Source of the DNA: Streptomyces sp. H39-S7
GTDB lineage: Bacteria > Actinomycetota > Actinomycetes > Streptomycetales > Streptomycetaceae
NCBI RefSeq assembly: GCF_027158205.1
Contig: NZ_JAPVLU010000014.1
Span: forward strand, 41,911 to 105,910
Reading direction: 5' to 3'
Length of the DNA stretch: 64,000 nucleotides
The notes below the pieces were generated by a model. The model searched no databases. It saw nothing but the letters and a program-made list of their open reading frames with translations, and was not told the origin of the DNA. Both the position numbers and the translations under genes were made by a program. Shown one piece after another: positions 34,082-43,910 of this stretch (the stretch's first letter is position 1; every line of letters starts with the position of its first letter).

Positions 34082-36589
34082 GTGGCACGGTTGACCCTGC
34101 CCCAGTTGGAGCGACACCTGTTTGCGGCGGCAGACATCCTGCGGGGCAAGATGGATGCGGCGCAGTACCAGGAGTACATCTTTGGGATGTTGTTCCTGAA
34201 GCGCGCCTCCGACCAGTTCGAGGTCGTACGCTCCCAGGTCATCGAGCAGCGGCTGCGCGCCGGCGACTCTCAGAGCCGGGCGCTGGCCGTAGCTGAGGCG
34301 AAGGGGTACTACCCAAGCAACCAGTTCTTCGTACCTGAGCGCGCCCGCTGGTCCTACATCGCCGACCATGCCCGCGAAGCAAATCCCGGCGACCTACTCA
34401 ACAAGGCGCTCGGCGAATTGGAAGAGCGCAACTCGCTTGCCCTCGGCGGGGTGCTGGATCACATCGATTTCACTCGAAAGGTTGGCAACTCTCCGCTCAG
34501 TGCCACTGCAGTTCGGGATCTGATCGACCACTTCGGCCGCTATCAGTTGCGCAATGAGGACTTCGAATTTCCCGATCTGCTCGGCCATGCTTACGAATAT
34601 CTCATCGGCGAGTTCGCCGATGAGGGCGGAAAGAAAGGCGGCCAGTTCTACACGCCGCGCTCCGTAATCCGCATGATGGTCCGCCTCGTGGAGCCACAGG
34701 AGCGCCAATCGGTCTACGACCCCTGCTGCGGTTCCGGCGGCATGCTGATTCTCGCCAAGGAGTACGTCGAGGAGCACGGACAAGACGCTTCAACGCTTGC
34801 TGCGTACGGACAGGAAGAGAACGGAAGCGCCTGGGCGATGGCCCGGATGAACATGCTGCTTCACGGGATCACGGGCGAGGGAATCGCACACGGCGACACC
34901 CTAGCTGACCCCAAGCACGAGGATGCGCAGGGCGAACTCCTTCGATTCGACCGTGTCCTCACCAACCCGCCCTTCGCACAGAACTACAAACGCAAGGGCA
35001 TGCCGCACCCCGAACGTATGGCATATGGATGGGCTCCAGAGTCAGGCAAGAAAGCTGACCTGATGTTCATCCAGCACGTGCTGACGGTGCTGGAGCCGGA
35101 CGGCGTCGCGGCCTCCGTCATGCCGCACGGCGTGCTATTCCGAAGCGGCGAAGAATCTAAGATCCGGAAGCAGATGATCGAGAATCACCGCTTGGAAGCG
35201 GTGATCGGCGTCGGCCCGAACATCTTCTATGGCACGGGTATCCCCGCCTGCATCCTGGTATTGCGCGGATCAGATGGCCTGCCGGAGGACAAGCAGGACG
35301 GCGTGCTCTTCATCAACGCAGACCGCGAGTTCGCGGCGGGGCGTGCTCAGAACACCGTAGATCCACAGCACGACGAGAAGATCGTCACCGCCTTTCGGGA
35401 GCGGAATAACATCGACCGCTTCGCACGAGTCGTCTCATTCAAGGAATTGAAGGAAAACGACTACAACCTCAACATTCGCCGGTACATCGACAACACTCCA
35501 CCGCCTGAGCCGCAGGACGTACGGGCCCACTTGCACGGCGGCGTACCGAAGGCCGAGATCGCCGCCAAGACCGGGCTGTTCAAGGCGTACGGCATCAATT
35601 TGGAGAATCTCTTCGAAGAGCAGGACGCCGAATATTGCAAATTTCGCGAGGCCGGATACGAGGCGACAGCCGCCGAAATTCCAGCGCTAACCGCGCCACG
35701 TGAGCGTAACCTCGAAGAAACATACGACCAATGGTGGACCACGCATGTGAAGCACCTCGTCGCCCTCGGGGAGGTGTCTGAGAGCGCCCCCGGAAAGGGA
35801 CTTGAAGTCGTCTCAGACAAGAGCGGCGAGCTGATGATGACACGCGGCGAACTACTGACGACCTTCACTAGAGACCTGCTGCCAGTGGGCGTACTCAACC
35901 GCTTCCAGCTCTCTGGAGTGATCGCCGCGTGGTGGTTTGAGGTCCAGTACGACCTCAAGAGCCTGGCTGGACAGGGGTTCCAGGGGGTCATCGAGCGCTG
36001 GGTGGCCAACATTGAGTCAGCCTTCGAGGAACCAGAGGATGCGGATGCCAAAACACTGGCACGACTCCGCGCCGGCCAGCGCAAGGCAAGGGGCCACCGG
36101 TTGGTGCCAGCTCTGATCCCGGAATACGTGGAGCAGTTGGAGGCCGCAGAGGCGCTGGTCGCCAAGCTCGATAGCAAGATCAAGGCCGGTACACCGAAGA
36201 AGTCTGCGGCCGCTAGCGACGACGAAAGTGACGAGCAGGAACAAGACCCGGAAGAGGTCCTTAGCGCGGCGGAACTGCGCAAACTGAGGGCAGAGCTGAA
36301 GAATGCCAAGGGGGGAGTGAAGGAGCTGCGGGCCGCCTTCGTCGACGAATTGAAGAAAGCGGCAGCAGGGCTGTCTGCACAGGAGGCCGAGGAGACAGTC
36401 CTGTCTTTCCTGGACGCCGACCTCCGGGCAAGGTTGGACCGCTTCGTTGCAGCGGGCCGCCGGGAGTTGGTCGTGGCCTACCGCAACTGGGGTAGCAAGT
36501 ATGCCGTACCGTTGGCCCATCTAGAGAAGAGGCGGGACGCAGCGGCTGAGCGCCTGGCGGGATTCTTGGAGGAGCTGGGCTATGCGTGA
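34082..36589 (+). CDS. hsdM: Type I restriction-modification DNA methyltransferase subunit
   Basis: 835 residues from GTG at 34082, chosen because AAGGAGG lies 6 nt upstream; a GTG at 34034 is in frame but lacks this. An N-terminal HsdM helical domain is followed by an N6-adenine methylase core: SAM-binding [11 protein letters not shown] (about residue 220) and catalytic NPPF (about 300). A C-terminal extension of about 300 residues is charged and coiled-coil-like, making it longer than the classical enterobacterial HsdM. It overlaps hsdS by 8 nt. It forms M2S for modification and R2M2S for restriction. Confidence 0.95.
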   Translation: MARLTLPQLERHLFAAADILRGKMDAAQYQEYIFGMLFLKRASDQFEVVRSQVIEQRLRAGDSQSRALAVAEAKGYYPSNQFFVPERARWSYIADHAREANPGDLLNKALGELEERNSLALGGVLDHIDFTRKVGNSPLSATAVRDLIDHFGRYQLRNEDFEFPDLLGHAYEYLIGEFADEGGKKGGQFYTPRSVIRMMVRLVEPQERQSVYDPCCGSGGMLILAKEYVEEHGQDASTLAAYGQEENGSAWAMARMNMLLHGITGEGIAHGDTLADPKHEDAQGELLRFDRVLTNPPFAQNYKRKGMPHPERMAYGWAPESGKKADLMFIQHVLTVLEPDGVAASVMPHGVLFRSGEESKIRKQMIENHRLEAVIGVGPNIFYGTGIPACILVLRGSDGLPEDKQDGVLFINADREFAAGRAQNTVDPQHDEKIVTAFRERNNIDRFARVVSFKELKENDYNLNIRRYIDNTPPPEPQDVRAHLHGGVPKAEIAAKTGLFKAYGINLENLFEEQDAEYCKFREAGYEATAAEIPALTAPRERNLEETYDQWWTTHVKHLVALGEVSESAPGKGLEVVSDKSGELMMTRGELLTTFTRDLLPVGVLNRFQLSGVIAAWWFEVQYDLKSLAGQGFQGVIERWVANIESAFEEPEDADAKTLARLRAGQRKARGHRLVPALIPEYVEQLEAAEALVAKLDSKIKAGTPKKSAAASDDESDEQEQDPEEVLSAAELRKLRAELKNAKGGVKELRAAFVDELKKAAAGLSAQEAEETVLSFLDADLRARLDRFVAAGRRELVVAYRNWGSKYAVPLAHLEKRRDAAAERLAGFLEELGYA

Positions 36590-37787
36590 CCGCATTGTGC
36601 CGACAGGATGGCGCCTAGTCTCATTGGGAGATGTCACGACGGAGCGCAGCGAACGCGTAGGGAACGCAGTTCGGGATGTCACCGTCTTGTCATCGACAAA
36701 GCATCGAGGCTTGATCCCTTCGAACGAATACTTCAAGAATCGCGTAGTTTACAGCGACGATCTTTCTAGCTATAAGACTGTGCGCAAGGGCTGGTTTGCC
36801 TATGCCACGAACCATTTGACCGAGGGCTCAATTGGCCTCCAGAAGGATCACCAAAATGCCTGCGTAAGCCCGATCTACACGGTCTTTTCCTGCTTGGATG
36901 ATATTGACGAATCTTATCTATACCGCTTCGTCAAGAGCCCGGAAGCCATGAATGCTTACGCCATCCATGATCAGGCGTCGGTTGATCGTCGAGGCGCCGT
37001 GCGGTACAGGGACTTTTCAAAAATCCAGCTCGCCCTACCTCCACTGCAAGAGCAGCGCCGAATCGCGGAGATTTTCGACGCGATCGATCATCGAATTTCC
37101 GAAGTCCAAAAAGTCGCGATGAAACAAAAATCCGCAATGGTCGAATTGGTAACCGCCGCACTATCGCAGGTAGCGTATCGAAGAATTCCGTTGCGCGCAT
37201 GTGTACGGTCGAATGTGCCAATCGGATATGGGATTGTGCAGGCAGGCCCTCATATCGAAGATGGGGTTCCATACATCAGGACTGGCGACATGGCCGGCGA
37301 TCAAATTGATTCTGGCTCGCTACTGCGAACGACGCCTGAAATTTCAGAATCCTACGCTCGCACCCAAGTTGTTGCCGGCGATCTAGTGGTCACGATCAGG
37401 GCAACCGTAGGGAAGGTTCTTCCGGTTCCTCCAGAACTCGAAGGCGTAAATCTCACCCGTGGCACTGCGCGGGTGGCACCATCGGAGGAACTGGCGCCGG
37501 GGTATCTTTTGTGGGCCTTGCGTAGCAGGGAATCGCAAGCGCAGCTTGCGGCAGCCGTCAAGGGAACCACATTTTCGGAGATTACGCTGGATCAACTGCG
37601 TGATTTGCTTGTGCCCGTTCCCCACAGAAGAAGTCATCAAGAGGCGATTGTCCGGTTGATGGAGGCATCGACAGGGCGCTCCGCTGCCGAGCAAGCGGTG
37701 ATCCTCAAACTGCAGAACCTTAAGCGGGCACTCATGGATGACCTCCTTACCGGTCGGGTACGGGTGCCTGTCAGCGACGAACTGTAG
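36582..37787 (+). CDS. hsdS: Type I restriction-modification specificity subunit
   Basis: 401 residues. Two target-recognition halves are visible: the first ends with [18 protein letters not shown] and a coiled-coil spacer, the second with [18 protein letters not shown] and a final helix. The first half is clearly more AT-rich than its neighbours, typical of shuffled recognition domains. There is one copy only and no inverted partial copy, so phase variation by inversion is not indicated. The recognition sequence cannot be read from the protein. Confidence 0.93.
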   Translation: MRDRIVPTGWRLVSLGDVTTERSERVGNAVRDVTVLSSTKHRGLIPSNEYFKNRVVYSDDLSSYKTVRKGWFAYATNHLTEGSIGLQKDHQNACVSPIYTVFSCLDDIDESYLYRFVKSPEAMNAYAIHDQASVDRRGAVRYRDFSKIQLALPPLQEQRRIAEIFDAIDHRISEVQKVAMKQKSAMVELVTAALSQVAYRRIPLRACVRSNVPIGYGIVQAGPHIEDGVPYIRTGDMAGDQIDSGSLLRTTPEISESYARTQVVAGDLVVTIRATVGKVLPVPPELEGVNLTRGTARVAPSEELAPGYLLWALRSRESQAQLAAAVKGTTFSEITLDQLRDLLVPVPHRRSHQEAIVRLMEASTGRSAAEQAVILKLQNLKRALMDDLLTGRVRVPVSDEL

Positions 37788-37830
37788 CCTCGAATGGCCA
37801 GATGATTCGCAGGGGGAGAAGGAGAACATC

Positions 37831-40800
37831 GTGTCGGAGTCGGGGTTCGAGTACGTCCTCGTCGAGGAACCGCTCATCACGCAGCTCGTTTCGATGGGGT
37901 GGCGCCACGAGCGAGGAAGCACAACCGTCGCGGTGGAGCCGAAGGACGCTGGAGGATCACTCCGTGACTCCTTCGCCGAGCCGGTTCTCGAGCGACTCCT
38001 ACGGCGCAAGCTGCGGGAGTTAAATCGTGACGCACACGGTGTTGAGTGGCTGGACAAAGTGCGCGCCTCCCAGGCTGTCAATGCGCTGACGCGACTGCCC
38101 TCAACGACACTCCTGGAAGCCAATACCCTCTCCACTGACCTTCTCTTGACCGGTTTCAGCGTCGACGGCCTGCCTGGCTGGGACAGCGGTCGCGAGCAGC
38201 GGGTGCAGTACATCGACTGGGCGCATCCAGAGCGCAACGACTTCCTCGTAGTCTCGCAGTTCCGCATGGACGTAATAGGGACATCTGGTCAAAAATCCGT
38301 CATTCCGGATCTGGTCCTGTTTGTCAATGGCATCCCGCTGGTAGTTGTCGAGTGCAAGAAACCCACCATGCACGGCGGCTCCATCTCCCAGGCAATCGAC
38401 CAGCTGCGCCGATACTCCAATCAGCGCGGGGCAAAGACGCATAGAGAAGGCAGTGAACCGCTCTTCCGGACCGTCCAGCTCACTGTTGCAACCACTGGCG
38501 ACAAGGCCATGCTAGGCACGTACACCTCGCACGCTGACCACTACACCGTGTGGCGCGACCCGTATCCCCTGGCCAAGGTCGATCTCGCCGTTGAACTCGG
38601 TAAGAACAAAGACGCCCTCTGGGCGCAGGATATCCTCGCTGCGGGCGTGCTGCGACCTGGCCAACTGTTGGACATCGTTAAGAACTTCGTCGTCTTCATG
38701 GATGTGGCCACCGACGAGGGTGGCTCCCGTCGGGTGAAGATTGCCCCTCGCTACCAGCAGTATCGTGCTGTGAACCGTGCCGTACAGCGCCTGCTAACTG
38801 GCAAGACCAGGTTGCAGGACGGCAAGGACGACCGGCGGGGCGGGATTGTCTGGCATACCCAGGGATCTGGTAAGTCCCTGACCATGGTGTTCCTGGTGCG
38901 CAAGATGAGATCGACTGCAGGATTGAGTCAATTCAAGATCGTGTTGGTCACGGACCGAACTCAGCTTCAGACGCAGTTGTCGAAGACGGTGGAACTCACC
39001 AGCGAGAAGTCCGATGTGGTCAAGCGGTCGATTGGTGTGCCAGCCGTGCTGCGCAAGAAGGGTGCTGGCCTGGCCTTCGTGATGCTACAGAAGCAGATCG
39101 ATGCAGCCAAGGTGAAGCAGGCCGCCGCAGTAGATGCCCTCACCCATGATCGGGCTGTCGGCTGGGGGCAACTCAACAGCAGTGAGTCAGTGTTGATCCT
39201 GGTGGACGAGGCCCACCGCTCCCACGGCTCCAAGCTGCACCAAAACTTGATGGCGTCCCTTCCGAATGCTGCCCGGATTGGCTTTACCGGAACGCCGATC
39301 ATCATGCGGGCGAAGGATCGCACGACGGACATCTTCGGCACGTTCATCGATGAGTACCGGCTCGCCGACGCTGAGGAAGACGGGGCGATCGTCCCGATCG
39401 TCTACGAGGGCCGGATCGCCACGGCCGCTATCGTGGACGCCGAAGACCTGGATGATGCCTTCGCTTCGTACTTCCCCGAACTCACCGAGGAGGAGTACGA
39501 CAAGCTCCAACAGCGGTACGCCACGACCAGCGACGTTCTCAGCGCCGACAGTCTGATCCTGAAGAAGGCCCGAGACATGCTGGCCCATTACGTCTCCAAC
39601 GTGATGCCGAACGGCTTCAAAGGGCAGGTAGTCGCGCACTCCCGGAAGGTCGCTGTTCGGTACCGGGACGCGTTGCTTCAGGCTCGGGACGAATTGGTCG
39701 CGGAGGCCGAGAGGTTGTCACCGGCGGTTCTGGAAAAGCCTGCCGAACGGCTGACTTCCAAGCAGGCGATTGCTGTTGCCGCGCACCGGCAGAAGGTACT
39801 GCTCAAGGCCATCGACTTCGTTCCGGTCATCTCCGGCGACAACAATGACGACGAGGAAACGGCCCAGTGGACCGACGAAAAGGGACACGAAGACGTTGTA
39901 GAACGGTTCCTCAAGGCATTCCCCGACAAACTGGCCCACGGGGAGAAGCCCGTCGCGTTCCTGATCGTTCGCACCATGTTGCTGACTGGCTTCGACGCTC
40001 CAATCGAACAGGTCATGTACCTAGATCGGAAGATCAAAGAAGCGGACCTTCTACAGGCCATCGCCCGAGTCAATCGAATTGCTGACGGCAAGGTCGCTGG
40101 ATTCTTGGTGGACTACGCGGGCATCTCTAAACATCTCCAGGCAGCCATGGACGCGTACGCCGCCGAGGACGCTGAAGGTGCCCCCACCGACTTCAGCGCC
40201 GAGATCGCGAGATTGGAGCCACGTCGCATCCGTATACGAATGCTGTTCACGGAGCGCGGTGTCACCCCGACTGGTGCCGAACAGACGGTCGAAGAGTGCG
40301 TCCAACTCCTCGATGACGATGAGCTACGCAGCCAGTTCGATAGCGCGCTACGGAAGTTCCTCACCAGTGTCGAGACAGTTATGCCTCGGCGGGAGGCGAA
40401 GAGCTATCTCGCCGATGCCCGGTTGTACTCACTCATCAGCACTTGGGCGCGGGCCCGTTACCAGGACAGCGGTGACTTCGACGCTTCCCTCTACGGCGAG
40501 AAGGTCCGCGAACTCATCGATGAGCACATCACCGCTCTGGGCGTGAAGCAGGTGATACCGCCTAGGCAGCTCACTGCGGGGGATTTTCCCCACAAGGTCG
40601 AGGAACTGCCTGGCGCGAAGGCGCAGGCTTCGACGATGGAACATGCCATCCGACGCCACATCGAGGTGAATATCGGAGGGGACCCCGCTGAGTACACGAA
40701 GCTGCGGGAACGGTTGGAGGAGATCCTTCGGCATTATGCCGACCAATGGGAGCAGCAGGTGATGCTCTTCAAGGACCTGGTGATCAAGGTCGTCGCTGTC

Positions 40801-41148
40801 CATGAGGGCAGCAGCGACCATGGGGATCAGAGGTTGGCAGCAAGATCGCCTCTGGAGCGGGCGCTCTATGGCGAAATGGTGTCGGAGGCAGTCACAGATG
40901 GCGTCCTGACGGAGCAGATGCATGATCGCCTCATCGGCGTGGCGGACAAGATCGAGGATGAGGCGGTGAAGCACGTGCGTAAGAAGAACTTCTGGTCCAA
41001 TCCCGTGGCTCAGGGAGACCTACGTGCCGCCATCTTCCGCCTTCTGATTAATCTCGATGTCGCAGAACCCTCACAGGTTGATCATCTCGCCGACAGCCTG
41101 CTCGACATCCTTGGCCACCACCGCCAAGCGCTGCAGAGAAGCAATTGA
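37831..41148 (+). CDS. hsdR: Type I restriction endonuclease subunit R
   Basis: 1105 residues from GTG at 37831 (GGAG 6 nt upstream); the longer frame to 37738 overlaps hsdS and is unlikely. An N-terminal PD-(D/E)XK nuclease (IPDLVLFVNG...VVVECKKP, about residues 155-180) precedes superfamily-2 translocase motifs: Walker A HTQGSGKS (about 350), LVDEAHRSHG (about 460) and GFTGTPI. Completes the hsdMSR operon. It cuts unmodified DNA after ATP-driven translocation. Confidence 0.95.
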   Translation: MSESGFEYVLVEEPLITQLVSMGWRHERGSTTVAVEPKDAGGSLRDSFAEPVLERLLRRKLRELNRDAHGVEWLDKVRASQAVNALTRLPSTTLLEANTLSTDLLLTGFSVDGLPGWDSGREQRVQYIDWAHPERNDFLVVSQFRMDVIGTSGQKSVIPDLVLFVNGIPLVVVECKKPTMHGGSISQAIDQLRRYSNQRGAKTHREGSEPLFRTVQLTVATTGDKAMLGTYTSHADHYTVWRDPYPLAKVDLAVELGKNKDALWAQDILAAGVLRPGQLLDIVKNFVVFMDVATDEGGSRRVKIAPRYQQYRAVNRAVQRLLTGKTRLQDGKDDRRGGIVWHTQGSGKSLTMVFLVRKMRSTAGLSQFKIVLVTDRTQLQTQLSKTVELTSEKSDVVKRSIGVPAVLRKKGAGLAFVMLQKQIDAAKVKQAAAVDALTHDRAVGWGQLNSSESVLILVDEAHRSHGSKLHQNLMASLPNAARIGFTGTPIIMRAKDRTTDIFGTFIDEYRLADAEEDGAIVPIVYEGRIATAAIVDAEDLDDAFASYFPELTEEEYDKLQQRYATTSDVLSADSLILKKARDMLAHYVSNVMPNGFKGQVVAHSRKVAVRYRDALLQARDELVAEAERLSPAVLEKPAERLTSKQAIAVAAHRQKVLLKAIDFVPVISGDNNDDEETAQWTDEKGHEDVVERFLKAFPDKLAHGEKPVAFLIVRTMLLTGFDAPIEQVMYLDRKIKEADLLQAIARVNRIADGKVAGFLVDYAGISKHLQAAMDAYAAEDAEGAPTDFSAEIARLEPRRIRIRMLFTERGVTPTGAEQTVEECVQLLDDDELRSQFDSALRKFLTSVETVMPRREAKSYLADARLYSLISTWARARYQDSGDFDASLYGEKVRELIDEHITALGVKQVIPPRQLTAGDFPHKVEELPGAKAQASTMEHAIRRHIEVNIGGDPAEYTKLRERLEEILRHYADQWEQQVMLFKDLVIKVVAVHEGSSDHGDQRLAARSPLERALYGEMVSEAVTDGVLTEQMHDRLIGVADKIEDEAVKHVRKKNFWSNPVAQGDLRAAIFRLLINLDVAEPSQVDHLADSLLDILGHHRQALQRSN

Positions 41149-41158
41149 GGTGGGCGAC

Positions 41159-41887
41159 ATGGCGGCGGTGGAGCTACTGGGCCCGGTTCGTGCTGGCCCG
41201 CTGCGAATCGGTCGTCTGGAGATTGACATCGTGGTGGTACCAGACCGCAGCGGTGTGCGGCTGACAGTAGAGCGTGATGCGCGCATCACCGCAACTGTTC
41301 CGGCCGGGATTGACATTGCCCAGTTGGTCTCTGCTGTTAAGGGCCGACGACGATGGATCTACGACAAGCTAGAAGAACGGACAGACGAGGCGGCCATCCG
41401 GCCTACTAAGGAGTTCGTTACCGGCGAAGGCTTCAACTATCTGGGGCGCAGTTACCGATTGAAGCTAGTTGATGATGTGCTGGCACCGGTCGGACTGGTT
41501 CGAGGTCGATTCCTGATGCGTCGAGATCATCTGGACCGCGCGGAAGACGCACTTATCGCGTGGTATCGCGGCCGCGGTCGGGCTTGGCTGCCGGCTCGAA
41601 CTGAATCTTGGGCACTTCGGATGCGTGCGCCGGTGCAAGAAATCACCGTACGGAGGCTCGGGTACCGGTGGGGGTCATGCAATCGCGATGGCGGAGTGAA
41701 CATCCACTGGGCTGTGATGCAGCTGCCGCCAAGCTTGGTTGACTACGTCCTAGTGCACGAACTCGCCCATCTGCACCGGAAGGATCATTCGAGGGAGTTC
41801 TGGGCTGCCGTTGCTCGTGCCATGCCGGACTACGACGTTCGACGCGCTCAGTTGGACAGGCTTGGCCCCACGCTATGGCTCCCTTGA
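41159..41887 (+). CDS. YgjP-like (DUF45) zinc metallopeptidase
   Basis: 242 residues from ATG at 41159, 10 nt after hsdR. The zinc site is VHELAHLHRKDHSREFW (HExxH with a further His downstream), typical of the YgjP/DUF45 family. Upstream lies the conserved RWGSCN motif. Genes of this family are often found right behind type I restriction operons. The role there is not established; it may process or recycle the complex. Confidence 0.9.
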   Translation: MAAVELLGPVRAGPLRIGRLEIDIVVVPDRSGVRLTVERDARITATVPAGIDIAQLVSAVKGRRRWIYDKLEERTDEAAIRPTKEFVTGEGFNYLGRSYRLKLVDDVLAPVGLVRGRFLMRRDHLDRAEDALIAWYRGRGRAWLPARTESWALRMRAPVQEITVRRLGYRWGSCNRDGGVNIHWAVMQLPPSLVDYVLVHELAHLHRKDHSREFWAAVARAMPDYDVRRAQLDRLGPTLWLP

Positions 41888-42243
41888 GATCCGCGACCCA
41901 GATCCAGAGAGCTTTGCAACGTGGCGGTGGGGCCAGGCCACCGGGCGCGAGTGAAGATCCGAGGGTGGCCAGCTCTGTGAGGTTGCGAGGATGAACTACT
42001 TCAACCCCGATTCGCCCAAACAGGGGCGCTGGGATCCGATGGAGAGCGCCGGTCGTTGCGACGAACTGCGGTAGCTGGCTGTCGAACTTGGCCAGGATTT
42101 CGTACGCCTCCTAAGGGCTGTCCGCAGAGGATCCGGTCCGCTTGTGAACTTGCGTGCTGGACCGAGGTTGACGGCCGACTGGCCAGAACCTTTCGGCGCC
42201 CCCGTTCGGAGGAACTAGGTCACGGATCCGATGGGCCCGTCGT
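41888..42243. other. Intergenic gap between the hsd operon and the APH gene
   Basis: About 355 nt between convergent genes. A 27-codon ORF at 41991-42074 lacks a ribosome-binding site worth the name. No terminator hairpin or other feature is convincing. Confidence 0.4.
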
Positions 42244-43104
42244 TCAGGGGAGTTCGCCGAGAAGTGACTGCGCCACGGAAGCCATTGCTTCCGTCTGAGG
42301 GGCCGGCTTACCCGTTCGCCGGAAGGCCCTTTCGGTGTTGGCGCAGAGCAGTAGGCGGGACAGGCGGCCGGAGCGCGTGGACAGCGCGTCGTCGAAGAGG
42401 GTGAGGACTCGATCTGCGAGCGTGGGGACAGCCAAGGAGGCGGACCACAGGCAGGCGGCGTCCCAGCCCGTTGGGCCCATGCCCCAGCTCTCCCAGTCGA
42501 TGATCGTCAATTGTGGGCCGCAGAGGTTGGCATAGCCGAGGTCGCCGTGGGCGCAGGCCCAGTCGGTGATGGTGGTGTCGATCTGATCACCGTAGATCTC
42601 GTGGATCCGGGCGGTGAGGTGTGCTTGGCCCATGGCCACTCGGTCTGTTGGGTGGGCGGCCAGGTTGGAGAGCGACGATTGAAGGTCAGTCCACCACTGA
42701 TCTGGCAGGTGCGGATCTGTGGTGATGTCCCCGGTCTGGGAGAGAGCCGGGTCGCCCGCCAGGGTCATTTCGTCACCGCGCCACACGACGTCCCGTGTTG
42801 GATCTGACCAGATGGCCGCCGCGAACCATTGCGGTCGTGGCACTCCTTGGATGGCTGCAGCTGCCTCGTAGCCGTTCCAGGTTTGGGTGTTGAGCTGCTC
42901 GGTGCGCCGCCAGGCGAGGCGGATCCAGGTATCGGCGTCGGTAGGAAATCCGGCAGTGCCGTTCCACTGGCTGTAGTGGCCGTCCTGGCGCTTGAGCTGG
43001 CGTCCCAGCCGCCGCTCAACGGTCTCCAGGACATCGTCGAGCGGCACGTTGGAGAGATCATCCAGGTTGAGCTGCACCGTCGGTCCTTTCCGGCTGTGAC
43101 TCAT
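42244..43104 (-). CDS. Aminoglycoside-phosphotransferase-fold kinase
   Basis: 286 residues. The APH/choline-kinase catalytic loop CAHGDLGYANLC (Asp about 192) and metal-binding LTIIDWESWG are intact. The N-lobe is less clear. The start overlaps the AKR stop by 4 nt, so it is co-translated as the last gene of the peptide-JmjC-AKR operon. That context suggests a small-molecule or peptide kinase rather than an antibiotic-resistance enzyme (inference). Confidence 0.82.
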   Translation of the reverse strand: MSHSRKGPTVQLNLDDLSNVPLDDVLETVERRLGRQLKRQDGHYSQWNGTAGFPTDADTWIRLAWRRTEQLNTQTWNGYEAAAAIQGVPRPQWFAAAIWSDPTRDVVWRGDEMTLAGDPALSQTGDITTDPHLPDQWWTDLQSSLSNLAAHPTDRVAMGQAHLTARIHEIYGDQIDTTITDWACAHGDLGYANLCGPQLTIIDWESWGMGPTGWDAACLWSASLAVPTLADRVLTLFDDALSTRSGRLSRLLLCANTERAFRRTGKPAPQTEAMASVAQSLLGELP

Positions 43105-43910
43105 CCGTTCACCGTAGCCCTGCGGCGCAGTAGCGTCCGGTACTGATTCACCGTCTCGGCGTTGACCTCAAAGGAAACGGCCTCGGCCAAGTCGGCCAGG
43201 TGGTCGAGCCGCGAGGTTCCGACGGCTAGCCGGGTCACTCCCGGTATCGCGAACGCTGTCGCAATTCCGCTCTCGAGGGCCGAGCCCTGCTGGCCAGGGG
43301 ACAGGAACTGGCAGGTGTCGACCTGTGTCCAGATCGGACCGGCCGCGTTGCCAGCGAACGGTGACATGCCCCAGATCTGGCGCGCGCCCAGCCGTTCGGT
43401 CAGTTGCTCACCGGCGTCGAGCACGAGGGAAGGCACGCTCAGGCCGGCTCGAACCATGATCACGTCAGGACTGGGTACTTCCCACGCGGATTCGAGCAGC
43501 GGGACCGGGGACCACGTCGAGATGCCCCATGCCCCGCACAGGCCCTCCTCCCGCACCTGAGCGAGCGCCTCGCAGGCAGCTTCGAAGTTGGCGGCCGAGC
43601 ACTCGGGGTTGTGCAGCAGGATCGTGTCCGGGGTCCTCCCAAGAGCAATCGCCGACTGTTCGGCCGCTGCCCGGAGGCTTCCGGTACTGAGGTTATGGCC
43701 CTCGGGGAAGTAACCGATCTTCGTGGAGATCGAGAAGGCTGGGAGCAGGTCCGCCGCGATGGCGGCCAGCGTTTCGTGCGACCCGAAACGCTGGTAGTTG
43801 AAGGCGGTGTCCAGGTCCGCCACGCCCAGGCCGAGCGCTCCTTCGAGAAGTTCACGGGTGTGACGAGTCCGGTATAGCCCGAGAGCGATTCGGCGGTCAG
43901 TGGTGCGCAC
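43101..43910 (-). CDS. Aldo/keto reductase
   Basis: 269 residues from GTG at 43910, with AGGAGGGG 2-4 nt upstream. All four catalytic residues are visible: Asp and Tyr in LDTAFNYQ, Lys in ISTKIGYF and His in ILLHNPE. The family's NADPH-binding end (VGTSRLDHL) is present. Its first 450 nt overlap the reading frame of the JmjC gene. It probably reduces a carbonyl produced within this operon's pathway. Confidence 0.88.
   Translation of the reverse strand: MRTTDRRIALGLYRTRHTRELLEGALGLGVADLDTAFNYQRFGSHETLAAIAADLLPAFSISTKIGYFPEGHNLSTGSLRAAAEQSAIALGRTPDTILLHNPECSAANFEAACEALAQVREEGLCGAWGISTWSPVPLLESAWEVPSPDVIMVRAGLSVPSLVLDAGEQLTERLGARQIWGMSPFAGNAAGPIWTQVDTCQFLSPGQQGSALESGIATAFAIPGVTRLAVGTSRLDHLADLAEAVSFEVNAETVNQYRTLLRRRATVNG

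Noticed and set aside
36582..37787. Phase-variable hsdS inversion system
   Set aside because: There is a single hsdS, no inverted partial copy and no adjacent invertase.
42244..43104. Aminoglycoside resistance gene
   Set aside because: Only the general APH fold is seen; operon context with a peptide and redox enzymes argues against a specific resistance call.
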